Below, in pieces: positions 1-5,349 of a stretch of 5,349 bases of DNA. The position numbers and the translations under genes were made by a program. How positions within the stretch are numbered: position 1 is the first letter of the stretch; every line of letters starts with the position of its first letter. The notes beneath the pieces are model-generated. The model did not search any database, was not told the origin of the DNA, and worked only from the letters and a program-made list of their open reading frames with translations. Origin of the DNA: Thermoleophilia bacterium (GTDB lineage: Bacteria > Actinomycetota > Thermoleophilia > Gaiellales > Gaiellaceae); contig JABFWJ010000234.1 in NCBI GenBank assembly GCA_013362295.1, positions 1 through 5,349 of the forward strand, given 5' to 3'.

Positions 1-3000
1 GTGCAGTTCGACCCGCAAGCCTCTGACGGCGTGATCACCGGCATGTCCTACGAGCAGTCGGTGCGGCCCTACAAGGCCGAGGACCCGACCCTGACGGCCG
101 CAGCGGCCGTCGGCGACACGACCCTCGCGCTCTCCAGCGTCGCGAAGTTCCAGCACACGTGTGCCGGCGGCGGGACCTGCGACAACGTGTTCATCGGCAT
201 CGGGCTCGGCACGGAGTCGATCGAGGTGAGACAGATCGCCTCCATCGATCCCGCGACCTCGACGGTGACGCTGACGCAGCCGCTGTCGAACGCGCACCCG
301 GTCGGTGATGCGGCCGGGACCGAGTTCACGCAGTACCGCTGGTATCCGGACGTGCTGCTCGACAACATCTTCTGGCACGACCACGTCGACGGCATCCACA
401 ACTGGGGCCACGGCCTGGTCGGCCAGCTGATCATCGAGCCGAAGGGCTCCACCTACCACGACCCGAAGACGGGCGAGGTGGTCGACTCCGGGACGATCGT
501 CGACATCCATACCTCGAACCCGCTCGTCCAGGGCGTCGTCAACGGCAGCTTCCGTGAGATGGCTCTCTGGACGATCGACGAGAACCCGAACACCGACGCC
601 ACGCTCAACCTGAAGGCGGAGCCGTGGGCGGACCGGCTGCTCGAGAACCCCGACCAGTCGCTGCTCTTCAGCTCCTACACGCACGGCGACCCGATCACGC
701 CGCTGCCACTGGCGTACCCGGGCGACTCGTTCGTGATCAGGACGATCAACGTCGGGCCCACGGTCGACGGCCTCCACATCGACGGGCACCGCTTCTCGCT
801 CGAGAACCGGTACTTCGACGCCGGCGGCAAACAGGAGGCCCTGCAGCTCGACACGCTCAAGTACGGGATCTCGGAGAAGTACACACTGGTCCTCCAGGGA
901 GGCGCCGGCGGCCCGCAGCACCAGCCGGGTGACTACCTCTACGAGAACTCGATCGACCGCAAGTTCCGCGACGGAGCGTGGGGACTGATCCGCGTCCTGC
1001 CCGGACAATCCTCCGACCTGCTGCCGCTGCCCGGTACGTCGGCGCCTCCGAGCACGCTCGTGCCGGTGCAGAGCGGTGGGCGGCCGCCCGACACGGGCGT
1101 CGCCGGCAATCCCTGCCCGGCAGCCGCACCGGTCAAGCACTTCACCGTGTCGGCGGTCGACGTCAGCCTCTCGAACGGCGTGAAGGGACCGGCCGGCGCG
1201 TTCGTCAACGGCTCGCCCGTCTCGCCGATCACGTTCAAGCCCGACCCGCTCGTACTGCACGTCGCGGCGGGCGACTGCGTCGAGGTGGCGTTCACGAACA
1301 AGCGCACCGTGCGCTCCTCGTTCCACGTCGGCATGCTGCTGCACTCTCCGGACTCGAGCGGCATCGACGCCGGCTACAACTCGGAGCAGACGGTGGCGAC
1401 CGGCCAGTCGCGGACCTACCGCTACTACGCCGACGGCGACCGCTACGAGACGGGGCTGATCAGCGACTACGGCGTGCCCTCGACCGTGCCGGATCCGCTG
1501 GAGCCCGGTCCCGTCGACCCGGCACGTGACGGCATGTACGGCGCGATCGAGGTCGCACCCGCCGGAGCGACGTTCACCGACACCGTCTTCGGCACGCCCG
1601 TGAACGTCGGGCCCAACGTGATCGTGCACCTGCCCGGCAAGACCGGCTACCGCGACTTCACGCTGATGCTCGGAGAGTCGGACGAGAAGATCGGGCAGAA
1701 CCAGATGCCATACCCGGTCGACGTGCACGGCGACGCGACGATCAACTACGACACGGCGGGGCCGCGCGTCGACGGACCGAGCATGTTCAGCTCGGCCGCG
1801 AACGGCGGCGACCCCGAGACGATGCTCCTGCGGAGCTACCCCGGCGATCCGATTCGCGTCCACGCGATCGTCGCTCCGGGGAGCGAGCAGCAGCACACGT
1901 TCAACCTCGGCGGCCTCAGCTGGCCGATCGACCCGGGCATCCCCGAGGCCGACTCGGTCGAGACGCTCGGGGTCGTGCCCCAGGGCGTCGTCGAGGCGCA
2001 TGTGACCAGCGGAAGCGTCGGCGACTACTTCTACGGCGACCTCCGCCGGCCGTTCACGGTGGCCGGGATGTGGGGCCTCCAGCGGGTCTTCGACCCGCTC
2101 GGCTGCCCGATCCTGGGTCTCGACGGGCGGATGTGCGGCATGCCGCTGGCCGCGCCGACGGTCACGCTGACCGACCCCGCCGTCGGAGCGACCGTCTCCG
2201 GCGACGCGGTGACAGTCGCGGCGACCGCGTCGGACGCCTCCGGGATCGCGAACGTCCAGTTCCAGCTGGACGGCGTGAATCTCGGCTCGCCCGACTCGAG
2301 TGCTCCGTACTCGATCTCGTGGAACACGAAGCTGGCGTCGGACGGCCCGCACGTCCTGGCCGCGATCGCCACGAACAACAACGGCGTCTCGAGCACGGCG
2401 TCGATTCCGGTCGCGGTGGACAACACGCCGCCGGTGGTTTCCCTGACGGCTCCGCTCACGGGCGCGACCGTCTCGGGAGCCGCAGTCTCGGTGACGGCCG
2501 ACGCGTCCGACAACAACGTGCTCGCCGGCGTGCAGTTCAAGGTCGACGGCGGACCGCTCGGTGCCGAGGACACGAGCGCTCCGTTCTCGGCCAGCTGGGA
2601 CTCGACCGCCGTCGCCGACGGCTCGCACACCTTGACCGCGGTCGCACGCGACACGGCGGGGAACACGGCGAGCAGCTCGGTCACGGTGACCGTGTCGAAT
2701 GCCGTGGCGCCTCCGCCGCCGGCACCGCCGGCGTACATCTTCGGCAGCCAGACGGTGCAGCCGAAGATCGACTCGAACGCACCCGGCGTCGCCGAGGCGT
2801 TCAAGACGACGACGGCCAACTCCGGCTCGGTGACGCAGCTGCGCGTGTACGTCGACGCGGGCTCGACCGCGACCAGCCTCGTGGTCGGTCTCTACTCGAA
2901 CAGCGCGACGAACCATCCCGGCACGCGGCTCACGACGGGCACGCTGAGTGCGCCCGTCGCCGGGCAGTTCAACACGGTCACGGTTCCGGCCGCGGGCGTG

Positions 3001-3696
3001 ACGGCAGGTCAGACCTACTGGGTCGCGATCCTCGGTCCGTCCGGCACCCTGAAGTTCCGCGACCAGGGAGCAGTTGCGGCCGGGAGCTCCGAGGTGAGCT
3101 CGACCACCGGGCTGACCGCGATGCCGACGACCTGGACGAGCGGCGCCAGCTTCTCCGACGGCCGGCTCTCGGCCTGGGCGGCAGGAACGCTCACGACGAC
3201 GCCTCCGCCGCCGCCTCCGCCGCCTCCGCCTGCCGCGGGGACGGTGCTGGTCGGCAACGCCGCGACCGAGGCGAAGATCGACTCGAACGCGGCGGGGCAA
3301 GCCGAGGCCTTCAAGGCCACGGCGGCCGCGACCGGATCGGTCAGCCAGCTCCGCGTCTACCTCGACGCCGGCTCGACGGCGAGCAGTGTCGTGGTCGGTC
3401 TCTACAGCAACAACGCCGGGCATCCCGGCGCCCTGCTCACCTCCGGGACGATCAGCGCCCCGGCGGCCGGGCAGAACAACACCGTGACGGTCTCCGGCGC
3501 GTCGGTGACGGCCGGCCAGACCTACTGGATCGCGGTGCTCGGCCCCAGCGGCACCATCAAGTTCCGCGACCGCGGAGCGGTGGGAGCCGGTAGCTCGGAG
3601 ACGAGTCAGCAGGCGACGCTGACGAGCCTCCCGGCGACCTGGACGACGGGAACGTCGTTCGCAGACGGCCTCATCTCGGCGGTCGGTATCGGCTAG
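1..3696 (+). CDS. Multicopper-oxidase-like secreted protein with Ig-like and duplicated C-terminal beta domains (5' partial)
   Basis: The visible 1231 residues form a modular extracellular protein. Residues 1-334 are a cupredoxin pair: the QFDPQASDG segment, then a copper-type motif HDHVDGIHNWGHG (126-138) followed by GLVGQLIIEP, and a later LHIDGHRF (258-265) and GDYLY...GAWGLIRV (310-332). Residues 378-697 are a second pair ending GDYFY...GMWGLQRV. Residues 719-900 are two Ig-like domains, 904-910 a Pro linker, and 912-1231 two copies of a beta domain joined by ten prolines (1068-1077). Known family members oxidise phenols or metals with four coppers; here many ligands look lost, so activity is uncertain. 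The six cysteines (54/60, 372/426, 702/712) fall in pairs that suggest disulfides, and none sits in an HCH type 1 copper motif. There is no LPXTG motif or C-terminal membrane segment. The gene is cut by the window: in relatives, as I recall them, QFD follows directly on the first His-x-His motif, so the GTG at base 1 is an internal Val. TAG ends it at 3694-3696, just before a terminator. Oxidase-like fold is confident; substrate is unknown. Confidence 0.85.
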   Translation: MQFDPQASDGVITGMSYEQSVRPYKAEDPTLTAAAAVGDTTLALSSVAKFQHTCAGGGTCDNVFIGIGLGTESIEVRQIASIDPATSTVTLTQPLSNAHPVGDAAGTEFTQYRWYPDVLLDNIFWHDHVDGIHNWGHGLVGQLIIEPKGSTYHDPKTGEVVDSGTIVDIHTSNPLVQGVVNGSFREMALWTIDENPNTDATLNLKAEPWADRLLENPDQSLLFSSYTHGDPITPLPLAYPGDSFVIRTINVGPTVDGLHIDGHRFSLENRYFDAGGKQEALQLDTLKYGISEKYTLVLQGGAGGPQHQPGDYLYENSIDRKFRDGAWGLIRVLPGQSSDLLPLPGTSAPPSTLVPVQSGGRPPDTGVAGNPCPAAAPVKHFTVSAVDVSLSNGVKGPAGAFVNGSPVSPITFKPDPLVLHVAAGDCVEVAFTNKRTVRSSFHVGMLLHSPDSSGIDAGYNSEQTVATGQSRTYRYYADGDRYETGLISDYGVPSTVPDPLEPGPVDPARDGMYGAIEVAPAGATFTDTVFGTPVNVGPNVIVHLPGKTGYRDFTLMLGESDEKIGQNQMPYPVDVHGDATINYDTAGPRVDGPSMFSSAANGGDPETMLLRSYPGDPIRVHAIVAPGSEQQHTFNLGGLSWPIDPGIPEADSVETLGVVPQGVVEAHVTSGSVGDYFYGDLRRPFTVAGMWGLQRVFDPLGCPILGLDGRMCGMPLAAPTVTLTDPAVGATVSGDAVTVAATASDASGIANVQFQLDGVNLGSPDSSAPYSISWNTKLASDGPHVLAAIATNNNGVSSTASIPVAVDNTPPVVSLTAPLTGATVSGAAVSVTADASDNNVLAGVQFKVDGGPLGAEDTSAPFSASWDSTAVADGSHTLTAVARDTAGNTASSSVTVTVSNAVAPPPPAPPAYIFGSQTVQPKIDSNAPGVAEAFKTTTANSGSVTQLRVYVDAGSTATSLVVGLYSNSATNHPGTRLTTGTLSAPVAGQFNTVTVPAAGVTAGQTYWVAILGPSGTLKFRDQGAVAAGSSEVSSTTGLTAMPTTWTSGASFSDGRLSAWAAGTLTTTPPPPPPPPPPAAGTVLVGNAATEAKIDSNAAGQAEAFKATAAATGSVSQLRVYLDAGSTASSVVVGLYSNNAGHPGALLTSGTISAPAAGQNNTVTVSGASVTAGQTYWIAVLGPSGTIKFRDRGAVGAGSSETSQQATLTSLPATWTTGTSFADGLISAVGIG
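85..318 (+). other. Small beta domain inserted inside the first cupredoxin domain
   Basis: Residues 29-106 interrupt the cupredoxin fold between the SYEQSVRPY segment and YRWYPDVLLDNIFWHDH, which would normally lie close together. The insert has the pattern VGDTTLALSSVAKF, then an F-I-G-I-G strand, ESIEVRQIASID, and STVTLTQPLSNAHPVG. I recognise this as a small all-beta module that recurs in secreted and phage-tail-like proteins of actinobacteria, usually with the signature (V)GxTxLxVxSxxxF...IGxG...E...TVTLxxPLxxAHxxG. Cys54 and Cys60 lie in a G-rich loop of the insert and could form a local disulfide. Its role is unknown; binding or shielding of the copper-site entrance are possibilities only. 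Confidence 0.6.
1132..2091 (+). other. Second cupredoxin pair, copper-ligand motifs degenerate
   Basis: Residues 378-697 repeat the layout of a multicopper oxidase half: a strand pair around AGDCVEVAFTN (423-433), SSFHVGMLLHSPDSSG (439-454), an ATGQSRTYRYYAD stretch (466-478), GMYGAIEVAP (511-520), FNLGGLSWPID (634-644), and GDYFYGD...GMWGLQRV (674-696). In active homologues the matching places read FHxHG, HxH before GxxGxLIV, FHLHGHxW, and YHCH or YHDH before the final GMWG. Here they read FHVG, ISDYG, FNLGG and YGDL, so nearly every His ligand is replaced while the structural glycines, tryptophans and aromatic residues remain. This half therefore probably keeps the fold without binding copper. 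C372 and C426 may be paired. The alignment is by eye. Confidence 0.7.
2155..2700 (+). repeat. Two tandem bacterial Ig-like domains within the oxidase-like gene
   Basis: Residues 719-808 and 809-900 are tandem Ig-like domains with a 92-residue offset: TVSGDAVTVAATASD at 731 matches TVSGAAVSVTADASD at 823. Each carries the features of the Big_7-like class: VTLTDP or VSLTAP at the start, V-x-F-x-(L/V)-D-G in the middle, a Ser-Ala-Pro-(Tyr/Phe)-S stretch, a W followed by a short turn, and D-G-x-H-x-L-x-A near the end. Such domains usually serve as spacers or adhesion modules in exported proteins. The second domain leads into a Pro-rich linker at residues 904-910. Confidence 0.85.
2734..3183 (+). 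repeat. C-terminal beta domain, copy A (residues 912-1061)
   Basis: This is the first copy of a duplicated module. Landmarks are KIDSN (922-926), AEAFK (931-935), GSVTQLRVYVDAGST (942-956), VVGLYSN (961-967), NTVTV (991-995), TAGQTYW (1001-1007) and KFRD (1018-1021). By hand alignment about 70% of residues match copy B; the offset is exactly 170 residues (510 bases) over the first half and 169 after a one-residue gap near the NHPG turn. The pattern suggests a jelly-roll or beta-sandwich domain of the type found in secreted actinobacterial proteins. I cannot name its family; a carbohydrate- or surface-binding role is inference. Confidence 0.8.
3244..3693 (+). repeat. C-terminal beta domain, copy B (residues 1082-1231)
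   Basis: This is the second copy of the module, ending at the stop codon. It repeats KIDSN (1092), AEAFK (1101), GSVSQLRVYLDAGST (1112), VVGLYSNN (1131), NTVTV (1160), TAGQTYW (1170) and KFRD (1186). Some DNA stretches are still identical between the copies, for example GTGGTCGGTCTCTAC at 2881 and 3391, exactly 510 bases apart, which indicates a within-gene duplication rather than independent acquisition. A run of ten prolines (bases 3202-3231) separates the two copies and is probably a stiff extended linker. The chain ends seven residues after the last recognisable strand, with no sorting signal. Confidence 0.8.
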
Positions 3697-3716
3697 CCGA
3701 GGCGCAGCACTGCACA

Positions 3717-3756
3717 GCGGCGCCGCTCCTTCGGGAGCGGCGCCGCAACCGTTTTT
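3717..3756 (+). terminator. Intrinsic (Rho-independent) terminator after the oxidase-like gene
   Basis: A perfect 13-bp inverted repeat (GCGGCGCCGCTCC at 3717-3729, its complement at 3734-3746) encloses the loop TTCG, giving an RNA stem closed by a C(UUCG)G tetraloop, one of the most stable hairpin caps known. After a four-base gap it is followed by GTTTTT (3751-3756). It starts 20 bases after the TAG stop. The T-run is short but notable in such GC-rich DNA. It should end transcription of the upstream gene and separate it from the gene starting at 3803. Confidence 0.9.
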
Positions 3757-3790
3757 GCGGGCGGGAGCTCCTGTCGACGAAGGCTCCTAC

Positions 3791-3798
3791 GAGGGGGG
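3791..3798 (+). promoter_or_regulatory. Ribosome binding site of the LamG/FN3 gene
   Basis: The purine run GAGGGGGG lies 4 bases before the ATG at 3803 (6 bases if only GAGGGG is counted) and is the only strong Shine-Dalgarno-like sequence here. It supports ATG 3803 over the in-frame ATG at 3824, which has no such run before it and would remove the basic start of the signal peptide. Confidence 0.75.
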
Positions 3799-3802
3799 AA
3801 TC

Positions 3803-5349
3803 ATGCACCTGAGAACAGTGATCATGGCGACCGCGACGCTCGCCGCGATCGTGATCGGCCTGGCGACGTCGTCGCCGCTGCACGCGGCCGCCTCCGGCCC
3901 CGTGGCCGCGTATTCGTTCGACGAGGGTGCAGGTGCGACCGTCCACGACGCCTCGCCGCAGGGGAACGACGGGACGACGCGAGACACCAGCTGGTCCTCG
4001 GCGGGCAAGTCGGGCGGCGCGCTCGCGTTCAACGGCAGCTCGAGCTGGGTGACCGTTCCGGATGCGCCGTCGCTCGATCTGACGAAGGGCTTCACGCTCG
4101 AGGCCTGGGTGAAGCCGGCGACGGACCTGGGGAGTGCCTGGGCGACGATCCTGTTCAAGGAGCAGCTGAACGACCCCGTCTACGGGCTGTACGCAAACAG
4201 CGACACCGCGAGCCCGGCCGGCGTCATGTCGGTGCCGTCGGGCACCGCGGCGGTGCGAGGTCTCGCGCCGCTGCCGGCGGACGTCTGGTCGTTCGTCGCC
4301 GTGAGCTGGGACGGCGGGACGCTGCGGTTGTTCGTGAACGGCATCAAGGTCTCGATCCACTCCGTGTCGGGAACGCTGCCGATCTCGTCCGGGCCGCTGC
4401 GGGTCGGCGGCAACGGCGTGCGCGGCGAGTGGTTCGACGGGCTGATCGACGACGTCCGCATCTACAACCAGTCGATCTCCGGGACGAACATCCGGATCGA
4501 CATGAACACGCCGGTGGCACCGACCGCCGCCACGCCTCCTCCTGCCGACGTCGTTCCACCGACCGCCCCGACGGGTCTCGCGGCCGCGAACGTCGCGCCG
4601 AGCTCGATCACGGCGACGTGGGTTCCGTCGACCGACAACGTGGGGGTGGTTGGCTACGACCTCTACCAGGACGGCCTGCTCGTCGGGACCAGCACCACGC
4701 CCGTGTTCACGTTCACCGGGCTGTCCTGCGGGACGAGCTACGCGCTCGGGGTCGACGCGTTCGACGCCGCGGGCAACATCTCCGGCCGCCAGTCGACCAC
4801 CGTCGCGACGCTGCCGTGCCCCGACACCTCGGCCCCCTCCGTGCCGCCGGCGCTCGCAGCAGGCGCGATCGGGTCGGACTCGATCACGGTCTCGTGGACG
4901 CCGTCGACGGACAACGTCGGAGTCGCGGGCTACACGCTCTTCCGCGACGGCGTGAACGCGGGCACCACGTCGAGCGCGCTGTTCACCTTCGCAGGGTTGG
5001 CATGCGGGACGAGTTACGTGCTCGGCGTCGACGCATTCGACGCAGCCGGTAACACGTCCGCGGTCAGCTCGATCACGGCCGCGACCGCCCCGTGCCCCGA
5101 CACGACGCCGCCGACGCCGCCGGGCGGCCTCGCGGCGGGAGCCTCGACGGGTGCGTCGATCGACACCTCGTGGACGGCCTCGACCGACAACGTGGGGGTG
5201 ACGGGTTACACCGTCCTCCAGGACGGCGTCAGCGTCGGCACGACGACGACGACCGCATTCACGTTCACGGGCCTGTCGTGCGGCACCGGCTATGTGCTCG
5301 CGGTGCAGGCCTTCGATTCGGCCGGCAACGTCTCGGCGCAAACGTCGAT
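3803..5349 (+). CDS. Secreted LamG-like domain protein with fibronectin type III repeats (3' partial)
   Basis: The reading frame is open from ATG 3803 to the window end (515 codons, no stop seen), so the 3' end is missing. Residues 1-30 are a signal peptide: Arg4, a hydrophobic core at about 6-21, and a likely cut after Ala28 or Ala30 (SPLHAAA). Residues 34-226 match a LamG/concanavalin A-like jelly roll (Laminin_G_3 type): VAAYSFDEGAG (34-44), FNGSSSWVTVPDAPSLDL (76-93), FTLEAWVKP (97-105), WSFVAVSWDGGTLRLFVNG (162-180), and FDGLIDDVRIYNQSIS (211-226). A Pro/Ala linker (about 237-252) leads to three fibronectin type III units at 249-340, 341-432 and 433-515 (the last cut). LamG domains of this kind often bind glycans or are attached to glycan-active enzymes; no catalytic domain is visible, though one could lie beyond the edge. 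The product is exported and probably works at the cell surface or outside. Being downstream of a terminator, the gene is probably transcribed separately from its neighbour. Domain calls are confident, function is not. Confidence 0.9.
   Translation, partial: MHLRTVIMATATLAAIVIGLATSSPLHAAASGPVAAYSFDEGAGATVHDASPQGNDGTTRDTSWSSAGKSGGALAFNGSSSWVTVPDAPSLDLTKGFTLEAWVKPATDLGSAWATILFKEQLNDPVYGLYANSDTASPAGVMSVPSGTAAVRGLAPLPADVWSFVAVSWDGGTLRLFVNGIKVSIHSVSGTLPISSGPLRVGGNGVRGEWFDGLIDDVRIYNQSISGTNIRIDMNTPVAPTAATPPPADVVPPTAPTGLAAANVAPSSITATWVPSTDNVGVVGYDLYQDGLLVGTSTTPVFTFTGLSCGTSYALGVDAFDAAGNISGRQSTTVATLPCPDTSAPSVPPALAAGAIGSDSITVSWTPSTDNVGVAGYTLFRDGVNAGTTSSALFTFAGLACGTSYVLGVDAFDAAGNTSAVSSITAATAPCPDTTPPTPPGGLAAGASTGASIDTSWTASTDNVGVTGYTVLQDGVSVGTTTTTAFTFTGLSCGTGYVLAVQAFDSAGNVSAQTS
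4547..5349 (+). repeat. Three fibronectin type III repeats, exact 276-base period (third cut)
   Basis: Units begin at 4547, 4823 and 5099, each 92 codons. Every unit has the STDNVGV motif (residues 276, 368, 460), GYxxxxDG, F-T-F-x-G-L-x-C-G-T-x-Y, an A-F-D-x-A-G-N motif, and (in complete units) a closing P-C-P-D-T. The two cysteines of a unit are 30 residues apart (309/339, 401/431; 493 is the first of the third unit), which fits one disulfide per domain. Units 1 and 3 share a 21-base identical stretch (4628-4648 and 5180-5200), whereas unit 2 differs there by synonymous changes. The exact spacing implies tandem duplication with no later indels. Confidence 0.9.

Noticed and set aside
2031..2819. 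A 262-codon - strand frame opposite the Ig-like domains
   Set aside because: Low-complexity Ala/Thr/Val/Ser composition mirrors the repetitive coding strand, and there is no ribosome binding site or domain to support it.
3202..3231. CCT/CCG run as a DNA microsatellite or regulatory repeat
   Set aside because: It lies in frame and codes ten prolines between two domain copies, so a protein linker explains it.
2070..3593. A 507-codon + strand frame overlapping the Ig-like and C-terminal domains
   Set aside because: It is an Arg-rich frame-shifted reading of the repeats, with no recognisable motif; the main frame has clear domains throughout.
3755..3790. A TTGCGG ... TCCTAC pair as a sigma-70-type promoter
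   Set aside because: The -10-like element is poor and the spacing is not standard once aligned; I would not call it a promoter without mapped transcripts.
3764..3798. Possible competing hairpins before the second gene (GGAGC 3764-3768 with GCTCC 3783-3787, versus CTCCT 3784-3788 with AGGGG 3792-3796 covering the ribosome binding site)
   Set aside because: Stems are only 5 bp, one with a G-U pair, and such pairings are expected by chance in DNA this GC-rich; no riboswitch or leader peptide features accompany them.
3671..5341. A 556-codon open frame on the - strand opposite the LamG/FN3 gene
   Set aside because: Its translation is dominated by Arg, Gly, Ala and Asp-Arg runs with no domain pattern, as expected from the antisense of GC-rich codons; it would also run through the terminator hairpin and the signal peptide of a well-supported gene.

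Overview
The window is high-GC DNA (codon third positions are overwhelmingly G or C) from what looks like an actinobacterium. The secreted modular proteins, and especially the fibronectin type III repeats with paired cysteines and the G-x-Y-S-N beta domains, recall Thermoleophilia-type soil actinobacteria such as the Solirubrobacter/Gaiella groups. That taxonomic guess is inference; no rRNA or housekeeping gene is present to test it.

Layout: two large genes lie head to tail on the + strand, both cut by a window edge. Positions 1-3696 hold the 3' part of a gene for an extracellular multicopper-oxidase-like protein: cupredoxin pair 1 with a small beta domain inserted in it, a degenerate cupredoxin pair 2, two bacterial Ig-like domains, a Pro linker, and two copies of a ~150-residue beta domain separated by a 10-proline linker. 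The GTG at base 1 is almost certainly an internal valine codon, not the start. Positions 3717-3756 form a strong intrinsic terminator (13-bp perfect stem, TTCG loop, T-run). Positions 3803-5349 hold the 5' part of a second gene, with a clear ribosome binding site, encoding a signal peptide, a LamG-like concanavalin-type domain and at least three fibronectin type III domains with an exact 92-residue period; it runs off the 3' edge.

The terminator suggests the two genes are separate transcription units, although no convincing promoter is visible in the 46 bases between the T-run and the second ATG. Both products appear built for outside the cell (beta-sandwich adhesion or carbohydrate-binding-like modules, paired cysteines), so they may contribute to surface or matrix functions, but a shared pathway cannot be shown from this sequence.

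No mobile element, CRISPR array, tRNA, rRNA or obvious new multi-gene system is present. The most notable features are in the oxidase-like protein: most canonical copper ligands are missing from the visible part, a beta domain interrupts the first cupredoxin domain, and the protein carries a duplicated C-terminal module of unassigned family.
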